From the NCBI GenBank assembly GCA_016209205.1, contig JACQWQ010000051.1:1-45374 (forward strand): a stretch of DNA of 45,374 bases, read 5' to 3'. The position numbers were made by a program, and so were the translations under genes. How positions within the stretch are numbered: the first letter of the stretch is position 1; each line of letters opens with the position of its first letter. The DNA is from Chloroflexota bacterium. GTDB taxonomy: Bacteria; Chloroflexota; Anaerolineae; UBA4142; SHND01. Of the stretch, positions 7,801 to 16,223 are shown one piece after another. The notes under the pieces were generated by a model, which was given only the letters and a program-made list of their open reading frames with translations, ran no database searches and had not been told where the DNA came from.

Positions 7801-8960
7801 TGACTGCCGAAAAATATCGTCACGCCGAAGAAGAGTATTTCAAGCTGCGCGGGCAGTTTGACACCGGGCGGATCACGCAAGAAAAGTTTGACGAAAAGCT
7901 GCGCGACCTGATGGTTCAGGACGAGCAGGGACGTTATTGGATGCTGGGCGCGGACAGCGGCAAATGGTATTTTTATGACGGCGCGAAATGGGTCCAAGGC
8001 GATCCGTATCCCGGCGCTTCCGGACCGTTAGCCAGTAGCGCCGCGCCCGAACAGCGCCCCCCCCCCTCTGCGCCCATCGCGCCGCGGCCCGCGTCGTACG
8101 CGCCCCCCGCCGCCGCCGGACGCAAATTCCCGCTCGTCCCCGTTCTCATCGCGTTCGCGTTGATCGTGCTCGCCGTCGCCGCGTTCTTGGTGTTTCAAAA
8201 TCGCAACCGCATTTTTGTCGCCCAGCAGCCCCAGCTAATTACACCCGTTTTGCCGCCGACGATTACACGCGCGCCCAGTCCGACCGCGCCCGTGATCGTT
8301 CCAACCGTCGCGCTGCCGACGCTCGCACCCATCAGCACGACGCAGCCAACTCTGCCGCCGCTGCCTTCCGTCGAATCGGCGACGACGACGACTATTCTGC
8401 CGAACGTCACTACGCAGCCCGGCGTAACGGTCATCATCGTCACCGCCATTCCGCCGACGACCGAGACATTGCCAACACTGCTGCCCTCGGCGACGATTCC
8501 CGCGCCGACCGTTCAGCCGCCCACTGCCACCCTGACCAAAGCGCCTCCGACAGCGACGACAGCTCCACCAACCAAAACGGCATTGCCCCCCTGCCCTTCG
8601 GGCGTTTGTGTGACCAAAATCGAGTACGCGCCGAGCGCGCCCAAACGCAACCAAGATGTGACGTTCACGGCAACCTTTTTGAATTCGACGGGCGGCGCAC
8701 AAAGCTATAACTGGCTCATTCTCATGTACGACCCGGAGAAACCCGGCAACAACAAGGGCTTTGGCGAATCGCCCGCGAGCAACATTACGGTTCCGACAGG
8801 CGAAAGCAAATTTTCGATAACCTATACTCCGGTCAACGGTCCCGGCGGCTGCAAGAATCTGTACATGCGCGCGGGTTGGAAAGTCAGCGCGTTTGAAAAA
8901 CCGCTCTTTCCCAACACCAGCGGCGATCCGGTCACTGTTTTTTTTGACGTGTGTCCGTGA
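7801..8960 (+). CDS. Membrane-anchored protein with cytoplasmic N-domain, Pro/Thr stalk and outer beta-domain
   Basis: Of 386 residues: a cytoplasmic segment (1-60: charged helical, AEEEYFKLRGQFDTGRITQE, then an aromatic strand pair YWMLGADSGKWYFYDGAKW) resembles the SHOCT/DUF2510-like modules of actinobacterial and chloroflexi membrane proteins. A Pro-rich linker, one membrane helix (about 113-137, FPLVPVLIAFALIVLAVAAF), a long Pro/Thr/Ala stalk (140-265) and a C-terminal Ig-like domain (about 270-386, VTKIEYAPSAPKRNQDVTF; four cysteines) follow. ATG 7801 is preceded by a purine-rich AGGGGG site. The linker is coded through a run of ten C (8057-8066), where slippage would truncate the protein. 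Function unknown; a surface-binding or envelope-scaffold role is plausible. Confidence 0.75.
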
Positions 8961-8990
8961 GCGACGGATGAAGTGCTTGCCCTGAACGGA

Positions 8991-9041
8991 GTGAAGGGAT
9001 GAAGGATGAAGGATGAGGGATGAAAAATGAAGGATGAAAAA
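8991..9041. repeat. Heptamer array (GAAGGAT-like)
   Basis: About seven degenerate tandem copies of a 7-bp unit (GAAGGAT, GAGGGAT, GAAAAAT) lie just after the stop of the stalked membrane protein gene. Confidence 0.8.
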
Positions 9042-9082
9042 GCCGCGCACTTGTCATAGCGAGCGGTTTTTGCAAAGCAATC

Positions 9083-9238
9083 TCCTAACTCGGACAAGCC
9101 GAAACCAAATTAGGAAACCGCGAATCTTTGCGCGAACTTCGCGCGACGAATCTGCGCGAATTGGGATACGAAAAAATTCGCGTAGATTGGCGTAGATTCG
9201 CGGTGGAAAAATCTTTGCTTTTTGTGCAAAGATTCCAG
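9083..9238 (+). repeat. Dispersed ~155-bp repeat, copy A
   Basis: Begins TCCTAACTCGGACAAGCCGA, contains several CGCGAATC(T)-type units, and ends with a small hairpin around AAATCTTTGC. Copy B is at 45001-45154 (same orientation); a truncated inverted copy C is at 20851-20923. It is non-coding in all frames examined. Confidence 0.8.
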
Positions 9239-9359
9239 AGTATAGGTCCTACGCGTGTCGTGTGGAGATTGCTTCGTGCGACAAATGAAGTGTGATTTTT
9301 CGCCCGCATAGCAGGCAGGAAAAATCCACACTTCACGTCGCGCTCGCCATGACGCGATC

Positions 9360-9454
9360 TAGAGCGGATTCCTAATTCGTATGTGGGCAAAAGACCTTTC
9401 GGGTTTCCGAAAACCCGAAAGGTCTGCCCACCAATCAGACTGGAATCCGCTCTA
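9360..9454. repeat. Nested inverted repeat (cruciform-like element)
   Basis: Outer arms TAGAGCGGATTCC (9360-9372) and its complement (9442-9454) enclose middle arms GTGGGCA (9383-9389)/TGCCCAC (9425-9431) and an inner 15-bp stem AGACCTTTCGGGTTT (9392-9406) with a 4-nt loop. A similar outer end, GGAATTCGCTCTA, occurs near 15982. Confidence 0.75.
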
Positions 9455-9460
9455 GGCGAC

Positions 9461-9487
9461 GTTTGACGTTTGACGCTTGACGCTTCC
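9461..9487. repeat. Heptamer array (GTTTGAC-like) abutting a start codon
   Basis: About four copies of a 7-bp unit (GTTTGAC, GTTTGAC, GCTTGAC, GCTTCCC) end directly before ATG 9489. No ribosome site is visible between array and start. Confidence 0.75.
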
Positions 9488-9488
9488 C

Positions 9489-11843
9489 ATGTACTGTTCG
9501 AGTAAAGCTTGGCGTGCGAGTCACCATAGAGTAATCTTCACCGCGCTGTTTCTTTTTCTCTTGGCGGGTGCGGCGCTGGTGCGCGCGTACGGTTTGAATC
9601 ACGATTTGCCGTATCTCGAAGAGATTGACGAAGTGCATATTTTTCGCTATGCGCTGCTCATGTTTACGAATGGCGACCCCGATCCCGGCTGGTACAACTA
9701 CCCAACCTTTTCGTTCTATTTTCAGTCTTCGATTTACGCGATGCACTATGCGTCCGGCGTGTTGACCGGAATGTATCCGTCCGGCTCGCTGCCGCGCGCG
9801 CTGGACTGGAACTTCAACTATATTTTTGAGCCCGGCTATTTTTTGTGGGGCCGCAGCGGGATTGTTTTGTTCGCCGTCGCGACGGTGGCGTTACTGTTCG
9901 TCGTTGCGCGTGCATATTCGCTGGATCGGCGCGTGGCGTGGCTCGGTGCGCTGCTGCTCGCGTTTTCCACACCGCACATTATTTACACGCGCTTTATGCG
10001 GACTGATATTCCGCTGACCTTTTTTGTGCTGTTGGCGTTTTTGTTTCAATTACGCGTCGCGCAGCGCGGCGCGCGCCGCGATTATTTTTTGGCGGGCTTG
10101 GCGACGGGCTTGGCGGTGGCGACGAAATACAATGGGTTCGTCATCGGGCTGCCGCTCGTCGTGGCGCATTTGTACAATGTGCGCGCGCAACGCGCGGGGC
10201 TGTTGAATCAAAACGCGCTGCTGGGAATGTTTGCCGTGCCCCTCGGTTTTTTCTGCGGCGCGCCGTTTGCCGCGCTGAACCTGCCGACCGTCATCACCGC
10301 GTTGGGCGAAGAAGCGCGGCGGTATCGTCCGGGTGAAGGTGGAATATCCAGCGCAATGCGATACCTGCAATATCTCGCGGGAGCGGACGGCATCGGCGTC
10401 ATCGCGCTGGGATTGGCGGGAATCGGCATGTTTGTCGCCGCGCGCCGCCGTCGCAGCGAGGATGTTTTGGCGCTCACGTTTACGCTCGGCTATTTCGCGT
10501 TCGTGTCGTTAGAAGCGACGCGGTACGTGCGCAACATTTTGGTGCTGCTGCCGTTTCTCGCCTTGTTCGGCGCGCAAGGGATTGTTTCGCTCGCGCTAAA
10601 AATTTCCACGCTTGTCCCACGCGCCGCGCGCGATGCGAATGGAATTGCCGCGCTCGTTTTGATTCTCGCGCTGCTGCTGCCCACCTTTGATATTGCGCGC
10701 ACGAGCGCGCTGGCGGCGACCCCGACGACGCGCGCCGCAGCTACCGTTTGGGCAGAAATCAATTTGGCGCCGCAGGCGTACGTTTTCACCGAACCCAACG
10801 GCATCAAATTGAGCAAACGGTTTGAACAAGCTGAACCCGAGCCGCTTGCGGCTCACCCGCGCGAGTGGTACGCGTCACGTCGCTTTGATTATCTCGTCGC
10901 CGCGACGCACAAAAGCGACGCCCCCTCCCCGACATGGCTGAGCGCGTACGAACTGGTGCAAGAATTTTTGCCCAGCGAAACGCGTTGGGGGCCCGCAGTG
11001 CGCATCTATCGCATGCCCCGCGCGCCGCTGCCGCTGGAATTGGTGGACGCGAAAACGCTTCCCGCGCGCGTCGAACCCGGCGCTGCGGTGCGCGTGAATT
11101 TGCAGTGGCGCGCGACCGAACGCCTTACGGAAAACTTTGGCGTCTTTGTGCATCTCACCGATGCCGCGGGCAACATCCTCGCACAAGCCGATACGCGCCC
11201 GCAAACGAAAAATTGGAGCGTCGGTGAAACCGTCGGCGATGTGCACGAACTGTTGCTGGCAGACGATGTACCGGTAGGCAGGTATGATTTGAAAGTGGGA
11301 GTGTTTCGTCCGGCAACGGAACGTGTGATGCCGTTGTCAGTTCAAGGCAAAGCGAGTGATGCGCTCGTTCTCGGCGCGATTGTGGTTGCGCCGCCTGCGC
11401 CCGCTGCCGCCGCGCTGCCCACCAATCCTGTCGCGGCGCGCTTTGGTGAAAATATCACATTGGTCGGATATGACCTCGCCGCGCGGGAATCACAACCGGT
11501 CAAACGCGGCGGCGCTCTGGCAGTCGCCCTGACGTGGCGCGCGGAACAAGAGATCGCGTCCGATTGGATGGTGTTTGCGCAGTTGCTTGCGCCCGATGGA
11601 CGTATCGTCGCGCAAGCCGATCATCGTCCTGCAAGCGGAGCATATCCGACCTCCGTGTGGCAGCGCGGCGAAACCGTGCGCGATGACTTCACCATGCTGT
11701 TGGATTTCGATCTCGCGCCCGGTGAATATCCATTGTATATTGGGCTGTACGAGTATCCGTCGCTCGCGCGCCTCCCGGCATTCCTCGACGGCGCACGCGC
11801 GCCGGATGATGCAATCCGCTTGACGCAAATTCGGGTACCGTAG
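9489..11843 (+). CDS. GT-C glycosyltransferase (ArnT/PMT-like) with two outer beta-sandwich repeats
   Basis: The protein has about 784 residues. The N-terminal half has around eleven membrane helices with a GT-C first-loop motif (NHDLPYLEEIDEVHIF, residues about 37-52) whose acidic residues are candidates for catalysis, and an RFMRTDIPLTFF loop as in GT39/83-type enzymes. A soluble outer portion follows from about residue 415. It ends in two related domains of about 120 residues, recognisable by FVHLTDAAGNILAQADTRP and FAQLLAPDGRIVAQADHRP, each followed by W..GE.V.D. This tail pattern is common in chloroflexi GT-C proteins and may bind glycans. The donor is expected to be a polyprenyl-phosphate sugar; acceptor unknown. 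ATG 9489 directly follows a heptamer array; a TTG at 9477 is an unlikely alternative. Confidence 0.82.
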   Translation: MYCSSKAWRASHHRVIFTALFLFLLAGAALVRAYGLNHDLPYLEEIDEVHIFRYALLMFTNGDPDPGWYNYPTFSFYFQSSIYAMHYASGVLTGMYPSGSLPRALDWNFNYIFEPGYFLWGRSGIVLFAVATVALLFVVARAYSLDRRVAWLGALLLAFSTPHIIYTRFMRTDIPLTFFVLLAFLFQLRVAQRGARRDYFLAGLATGLAVATKYNGFVIGLPLVVAHLYNVRAQRAGLLNQNALLGMFAVPLGFFCGAPFAALNLPTVITALGEEARRYRPGEGGISSAMRYLQYLAGADGIGVIALGLAGIGMFVAARRRRSEDVLALTFTLGYFAFVSLEATRYVRNILVLLPFLALFGAQGIVSLALKISTLVPRAARDANGIAALVLILALLLPTFDIARTSALAATPTTRAAATVWAEINLAPQAYVFTEPNGIKLSKRFEQAEPEPLAAHPREWYASRRFDYLVAATHKSDAPSPTWLSAYELVQEFLPSETRWGPAVRIYRMPRAPLPLELVDAKTLPARVEPGAAVRVNLQWRATERLTENFGVFVHLTDAAGNILAQADTRPQTKNWSVGETVGDVHELLLADDVPVGRYDLKVGVFRPATERVMPLSVQGKASDALVLGAIVVAPPAPAAAALPTNPVAARFGENITLVGYDLAARESQPVKRGGALAVALTWRAEQEIASDWMVFAQLLAPDGRIVAQADHRPASGAYPTSVWQRGETVRDDFTMLLDFDLAPGEYPLYIGLYEYPSLARLPAFLDGARAPDDAIRLTQIRVP

Positions 11844-11996
11844 TTGTATATCAGCATGAAAGTGTTTTTCGACCGCGATGTTTATCGAGTTGCGCGGCGC
11901 GACAAAAACACAGAGTCTTGGGTCTTGGGAACCGGTTGAAAAAAATTTCAATTGCTCATAGAATCTTGCCACCGTATTTCGAGTACGCCTCAACCC

Positions 11997-13886
11997 ATGG
12001 CTAACTCATCTGTTGTCTTGCCTGTAGCAGCGCCGCGTCGCGCCGATTCCCCGTTCGCCGTCGTGTTGGTCGCGCTGGCGTTGGCGGCGGTTGCGATAGC
12101 AGTTTATTTCTTGTGGCTGCCTACCGCGCCATTTGGTTCCCTCGCAGCGGAGCATTATTTTCCGCTCCCGCGCGGCGCGGCGTTTACGTATCGCGTATCA
12201 AATCCCGACGGCTCGATTTCCTATCGCACGCGCAATGTGGCACGTGACCCTGCCAATGTCGGCGCGAGCGCTTTGAATGGGAATATCTTTGTGGCATTGA
12301 CCACTGCCGCCCGGCTGGATGTCGAAAAGATGACGCCTGTCGAAATGGTGGGCATTCTCAACCGTGTGGAGTACGCGACTATTCACGAGCTCGCGTACGA
12401 TTCGGCAGGCAAGACGACGGGCGAAACGCGGACGTTCATCTTGTTGGACGGCACGGGCATTCAGCAATTCGGCATCAATGAGATTGGGATCACTCCGCCC
12501 GTCCCGATTCTTCCATCCGGGAACGACGCACAGACCCTCGAGCTCAAATTGAATGGACAGGTGCCCGCGACGGTCACACAGCAAATCGTCAAGCGTGACG
12601 CGTACAGAACGGCGCTTGGCGAGTTTTCCGACTGCATCCAAGTCCAAACGAGCGTGCTGGTGGGAGACAACACTTCGAACGGACGGACGTGGTATTGCGC
12701 GGGCATTGGCGAAGTGTATGATGAAACGACGGATGCACAAGGCACGAAAAGAGCAGAGATCATTGCCGCAAGCGTCGGCACAAATGTGCGCGGCAGCGCG
12801 CCGGTCTTTCCCGATGTGAACCTGAACAGCGACTTGCAGTTTCAATTCGACGCGCCGCTCGCGGCGACCCCAAGCCCACAGCTGGAATACAAAGAACCCA
12901 CCGACAGCAAAGGCATTACCACCAACATTCTGCCCGTCCAAAACGTTCCACTCCGTCGCGCTGCCACCGCGATTGCCGGTTCGGGCGATTTGCTCCTGTA
13001 TGGCACCCAAAGCGGCAAACTCGTGGCCGTGGATCGTGCGAGCGAACGCGAGGTGTGGAGTTTTCAAACCGGCGATGCCATTTACAGCACGCCGATTGTG
13101 CACCAGGGCATCGTTTATTTTGGATCGGCAGGCAAGAAGGTATATGCCGTGCGCGTGAACGATGGCGCGTTCGTGTGGGCATTTCAAACCAACGATATTG
13201 TCTCGGCATCCCCGGCGGCGCAAGGCAATGCCGTGTATATTGCGTCCGAAGACCGCACGCTGTATGCCCTCGATGCGAATACGGGCAAGGCGCGTTGGGC
13301 ATTCACTTCGAGCAGTGCGCTGGTTGCGCCGCCGGTCGTGCACGACGACAGGGTGCTGGCGAGCAACGACGATGGTGTGCTCTATGCTTTGAACGCGACC
13401 ACAGGTCAATTGCTTTGGACGTTCGCAGCGAATCAGGCAATCGCTGCACCGGTGACTGTGGCTGACGGCGTCGTATATTTTGGCGCGTACGATCAAAATG
13501 TGTATGCGCTGAATTTACGCGATGGCAGCATGTTGTGGGCGCAAGAGGTGGACGACTATGCCAAGTACGCAGTGCTCGTCCACGCGAAACGCGTCTACGT
13601 TACACTGCCCAGCGAGGTATTCGCTCTCGACGCGGCGAGCGGAAATCCGCTCTGGCATTTCAAGAGTGACCGCGCGCTCAAAGCGACACCGGTGCGCACC
13701 GGCAATCAACTGTGGTTTCTGCGTACTGGCGATTTAATCGCAGTAGAAGCCGCAACCGGCGCGCGCCTTGCGCAAATCCCGGTTACGACGGGCAGCACGA
13801 ACGCGGGGTTGACGAGTGATGGGCGCGAACTCTTTATCGGTTTTTTTGACGGAGAACTGAAAAGTTTCGCAGGAACACTGCCATGA
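11997..13886 (+). CDS. Membrane-anchored PQQ-like beta-propeller protein
   Basis: Of 629 residues: a membrane helix at about 22-43 (FAVVLVALALAAVAIAVYFL), an extracytoplasmic domain (about 50-290) rich in beta strands that I cannot assign, and a C-terminal propeller (about 310-628) of seven or so repeats with the typical pattern VYFGSAGKKVYAVRVNDGAF.W and LYALDANTGKARW. This is the BamB/PQQ-type WD-like fold, usually a protein-binding scaffold rather than an enzyme when PQQ ligands are absent. ATG 11997 (MANSSVVLPV) is favoured over 11952 because the added residues are unlike a signal segment. The stop overlaps the next ATG (ATGA), so the two proteins are probably made together and may form a complex. 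Confidence 0.85.
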   Translation: MANSSVVLPVAAPRRADSPFAVVLVALALAAVAIAVYFLWLPTAPFGSLAAEHYFPLPRGAAFTYRVSNPDGSISYRTRNVARDPANVGASALNGNIFVALTTAARLDVEKMTPVEMVGILNRVEYATIHELAYDSAGKTTGETRTFILLDGTGIQQFGINEIGITPPVPILPSGNDAQTLELKLNGQVPATVTQQIVKRDAYRTALGEFSDCIQVQTSVLVGDNTSNGRTWYCAGIGEVYDETTDAQGTKRAEIIAASVGTNVRGSAPVFPDVNLNSDLQFQFDAPLAATPSPQLEYKEPTDSKGITTNILPVQNVPLRRAATAIAGSGDLLLYGTQSGKLVAVDRASEREVWSFQTGDAIYSTPIVHQGIVYFGSAGKKVYAVRVNDGAFVWAFQTNDIVSASPAAQGNAVYIASEDRTLYALDANTGKARWAFTSSSALVAPPVVHDDRVLASNDDGVLYALNATTGQLLWTFAANQAIAAPVTVADGVVYFGAYDQNVYALNLRDGSMLWAQEVDDYAKYAVLVHAKRVYVTLPSEVFALDAASGNPLWHFKSDRALKATPVRTGNQLWFLRTGDLIAVEAATGARLAQIPVTTGSTNAGLTSDGRELFIGFFDGELKSFAGTLP

Positions 13887-15661
13887 CCATTCCCCTCCCC
13901 TCACGTCAAACGCTGGTCGCGCTGCTTGCGAATGTGTGGGCAATTCTGGTAGGCGGCGTGCGCGTCTTTGCCTGGGACTCGCTCCAAAGCGGTTTCATTG
14001 ACGTGCGCCCACTGCCGCGCGTCGCGCGGCTCCTCGCCATCACCGGGCTTGTCATCGTCTTTGTGCTCATCGGCAGCATCCTATTCAATGACCCGCTGCG
14101 CTGGAGCGGGGGACTTGAAAACTTGCCGCTCTCTTCGTCGGCAACGCGCGGCGTTTTTGTCCCTGCGCCGGCAGTGCCGATCGCGTATTTTGTAACGATT
14201 CTTGCGTGGTCCTTTGTGTTCACGGGCGCGCTGCACACGTTAGCTGTCGTACGCTGGGGCGCGTTTTTCTGTTTTTTCTTTTTCGGTTTTTCCAGCAGTT
14301 TTCTCGGAATGCTTCAGGTAGCTGCCACAGGAAATGTGATGGCTCTGCTGGTCTCGGTGGGTATGACCGCTGCCGTCTTGGTGGTTCTGGTCTTGGCGCT
14401 GCTCGTGCTGCCGCGTGTGCACGCGCCGCTCTTTGTGGAATTCATTTGGATACTGGCGGGCGTCGGTGGGCTCTTTTTAATCAGCTTGAACGCATCGGCC
14501 CAAGCCAGCCAATTGGGCAGTATAGATTTTGTGAGCGGCTATCTGGTGCCCGAAGTTACCACAAGCCCGCGCAATTTGATCGCGCCTTTTTTATATCTGG
14601 CGGGCGCGGAAATGGTCAATTTTGGAATTTCGCTGACGAGTTGGGGCGCCAGAGCGACTGAACAATACGGCAAGCGCCAAGTCATTGTAACGCTTCTCAT
14701 CGCGCTGCTCGGTTATCGTTGGCTCGATTTTGTGGTGAATACGCTTTTGCCCGGCGTCTCGCAAGACCAAGTGCTGGCGTGGATGGGCGCGCTGCTCGCG
14801 GGCAGCGCCCTGATTCCGATTGCAGTCTGGCGCATGCGCCAATCGCTCCAAGACCGTTTGCCGCTCAAATTGATTGTCGCTTTGATTTTGGGAATTATCG
14901 TGCCGCAGCTCGTTCTTCTGGTCGGCATTACCCTGTCCACTGCCTTTTTCAGCACGCAAACGCAAGACCCGAATGTTTTGAATACGCTGGAAACCGTCTC
15001 GCGCCCGCTGCTCGCGCTGAGCGCCTTCTTTCGAGAGTACACCTACATCGGGCTTGCAATCGCCGGGGTGGGCATTGCGTTTTTTGCCGCGCGGGCGAAA
15101 CGGTTTACCGTCGCCGCGTTCGGCATGATTCTCGCGTGGACTCAATTCGTCTGGTGGTTCATGGAAAACGGACGCCCGCTGCAGGACTGGCGCTATCATT
15201 ATCAAGACCTGGACGAGTGGCTCGTCCTCGCGCTCACGGTCGTTACGCTCTACCTGCTGGCGCGCAAACAATTGACGCAAACGCGCGCCCTCGCCTTGTT
15301 GGGACTCGCGTTTTTCGGCTGGGTCTTGAACTTTACCGATTTCCTCGACAATCCGCTTTCGCTCTTTTTCGGATTTGCGGGAATTTTCTTTACGGCATTC
15401 GGTATCTTGTGGAACGTCGTCACGGCGGGCGGCAGATTTGCCAATTTTGATTCCCCCACCTTTCCGCGCCTCAGCCGCATTGTGTTGTACCTCGGTTATG
15501 TCTTGCTCACGGTCAATGTCACGCACTGGTTCACCGTCACCCACAATGTCGAGGAGCAAGTCTTTAACACCGATCTGACGTTGGTGGGATTGCGCATCTT
15601 TGGTTTGACCGCCGCGTATCTGGTGTTTGTCGAAGGTGGGCGTGCGCTGACCCGCGAATAA
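13883..15661 (+). CDS. Polytopic membrane protein of unknown function
   Basis: Of 592 residues, at least twelve hydrophobic helices are spread over the whole length (for example about residues 52-70, 97-120, 125-145, 150-177, 183-203, 274-292, 300-315, 330-352, 385-405, 445-460, 468-520 and 535-560). No catalytic or transport motif is recognisable. The start overlaps the stop of the PQQ-propeller gene (ATGA), indicating translational coupling and a likely physical partnership. Internal helix pairs could reflect a duplicated half, but I cannot show this by eye. It is the last gene before a non-coding interval with RNA candidates. Confidence 0.8.
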   Translation: MTIPLPSRQTLVALLANVWAILVGGVRVFAWDSLQSGFIDVRPLPRVARLLAITGLVIVFVLIGSILFNDPLRWSGGLENLPLSSSATRGVFVPAPAVPIAYFVTILAWSFVFTGALHTLAVVRWGAFFCFFFFGFSSSFLGMLQVAATGNVMALLVSVGMTAAVLVVLVLALLVLPRVHAPLFVEFIWILAGVGGLFLISLNASAQASQLGSIDFVSGYLVPEVTTSPRNLIAPFLYLAGAEMVNFGISLTSWGARATEQYGKRQVIVTLLIALLGYRWLDFVVNTLLPGVSQDQVLAWMGALLAGSALIPIAVWRMRQSLQDRLPLKLIVALILGIIVPQLVLLVGITLSTAFFSTQTQDPNVLNTLETVSRPLLALSAFFREYTYIGLAIAGVGIAFFAARAKRFTVAAFGMILAWTQFVWWFMENGRPLQDWRYHYQDLDEWLVLALTVVTLYLLARKQLTQTRALALLGLAFFGWVLNFTDFLDNPLSLFFGFAGIFFTAFGILWNVVTAGGRFANFDSPTFPRLSRIVLYLGYVLLTVNVTHWFTVTHNVEEQVFNTDLTLVGLRIFGLTAAYLVFVEGGRALTRE

Positions 15662-15700
15662 CACAAACCCGGCACAAACCCAGAAAACTTGACGGGCAAT

Positions 15701-15708
15701 GATATAAT
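15701..15708 (+). promoter_or_regulatory. Extended -10 promoter of the RNA candidate
   Basis: The sequence TGATATAAT (TG one base before a perfect TATAAT at 15703-15708) is an extended -10 element. No -35 hexamer at 16-18 bp was seen. Expected transcript start is near 15715. Confidence 0.55.
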
Positions 15709-15714
15709 GGTAGT

Positions 15715-15923
15715 GCTTTGTTCATTAACACCAGTCCAACCCATAAAATAGTACGGAAGCGATGAAACCCAATCCTGCTGTGCCGGACCCGCAGTATGGT
15801 GGACGCCGAAAGGCGACATCCTCTGCCCCACACGGCGAGATGTTGCACGGATTGGGTGGAGCGAGTGGCGTAACCGACCGTGAGCCGAGTCCATAGATGG
15901 GACACTGCTTGCGGTTTTTTTTT
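15715..15923 (+). ncRNA. Structured small RNA, 6S-like architecture (identity unproven)
   Basis: A perfect extended -10 box is followed by about 209 nt with no sensible reading frame, ending in nine T (15915-15923). Visible pairings: closing stems GTAGTG with CACTGC and CCCAT with ATGGG; a large open region on both sides (with a small hairpin possible on the 3' side); then a long terminal stem CCCAATCC with GGATTGGG, GCCG with CGGC and an apical CGCC-GAAA-GGCG hairpin. Closed stem, central bubble and long terminal stem, plus the length, match the general architecture of 6S RNA, the RNA polymerase decoy. Sequence motifs of SRP RNA, RNase P RNA or tmRNA are absent. It could also be an unrelated RNA family. 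Confidence 0.5.
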
Positions 15924-16004
15924 GTTGCCGTCCGCCAACGCGCAGTCCAACTGCGCTCTAACATATCCCTTGCACCAATTCGGAATTCGCTCTAATCTGA
16001 AGAA

Positions 16005-16113
16005 CTATAGATTGCTCTACAAAAATAGCATTCGACCTTCAGGGGAGACCCGGTTCCCCCCTGAGCTACACGCTCCGCATTCCGCGCAAGCTGGATGCGG
16101 AGCGTGTTTTTTT
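16005..16113 (+). ncRNA. Candidate small transcript with two hairpins
   Basis: A possible promoter (TTGCAC at 15970, 17-bp spacer, TAATCT at 15993) would start RNA near 16005. The RNA contains a stem around CAGGGG/CCCCTG (16041-16063) and ends in a terminator (16068-16113). I do not recognise the family; it may instead be a leader remnant. Confidence 0.35.
16068..16113 (+). terminator. Strong intrinsic terminator
   Basis: A perfect 13-bp stem ACACGCTCCGCAT (16068-16080) pairs with 16095-16107 around a 14-nt loop and is followed by seven T. Confidence 0.8.
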
Positions 16114-16178
16114 CAAAACCTGTGAGGGTCTTTGCTTGGCGCCGACCTCACAGGTTTTGAAAACGAGGGTAATCACCA
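16111..16178. repeat. Diverged copy of the AACCTGTGAGG palindrome
   Basis: Arms TTTCAAAACCTGTGAGG and CCTCACAGGTTTTGAAA enclose a short unmatched centre; the right end is followed by GAGGGTAATCACC. The perfect copy is at 21137-21183, where the inverted GGTGATTACCC lies on the other side. Confidence 0.75.
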
Positions 16179-16189
16179 GATATGTTCAC

Positions 16190-16217
16190 TTGCCTGCTCG
16201 TCATCCTGTTGTAAAAT
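16190..16217 (+). promoter_or_regulatory. Promoter of the beta-helix gene, probably leaderless
   Basis: TTGCCT (16190-16195), a 16-bp spacer and TAAAAT (16212-16217) lie only 6 nt before the GTG start at 16224, so transcription would begin at or next to the start codon. Confidence 0.5.
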
Positions 16218-16223
16218 CCCCCC

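Larger units (their letters stand above)
8961..9488. other. Gene-free repeat-rich interval
   Basis: No coding signal is visible. It contains a GAAGGAT heptamer array (8991-9041), a dispersed repeat copy (9083-9238), a nested inverted repeat (9360-9454) and a GTTTGAC heptamer array (9461-9487) that ends one base before the next ATG. Confidence 0.75.
15662..16223. other. Non-coding interval with two RNA candidates and a palindromic repeat
   Basis: No protein gene is credible here. It holds a structured RNA candidate (15715-15923), a second hairpin-rich transcript candidate (16005-16113), a copy of the AACCTGTGAGG palindrome (16111-16178) and the promoter of the beta-helix gene. Confidence 0.75.

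Noticed and set aside
12198..13496. Long open frame (432 codons) on the minus strand opposite the PQQ-propeller gene
   Set aside because: It is antisense to a clear propeller gene, has Arg/His/Cys-rich composition typical of a shadow frame in GC-rich DNA, and shows no domain.
14591..15664. Long open frame (357 codons) opposite the polytopic membrane protein
   Set aside because: Highly charged sequence is the expected reverse reading of hydrophobic codons; no start signal or family.
15715..15923. SRP RNA, RNase P RNA or tmRNA
   Set aside because: The conserved SRP apical GGAAGG..AGCAGC, the RNase P GAGGAAAGTCC core and the tmRNA tRNA-like end are all absent.
16018..16084. tRNA gene on the minus strand
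   Set aside because: TAGCTCAG-like sequence after a GCGGAGC stretch looks tRNA-like, but no D-stem partner, anticodon arm or T-arm can be formed; the stem is better explained as a terminator on the plus strand.
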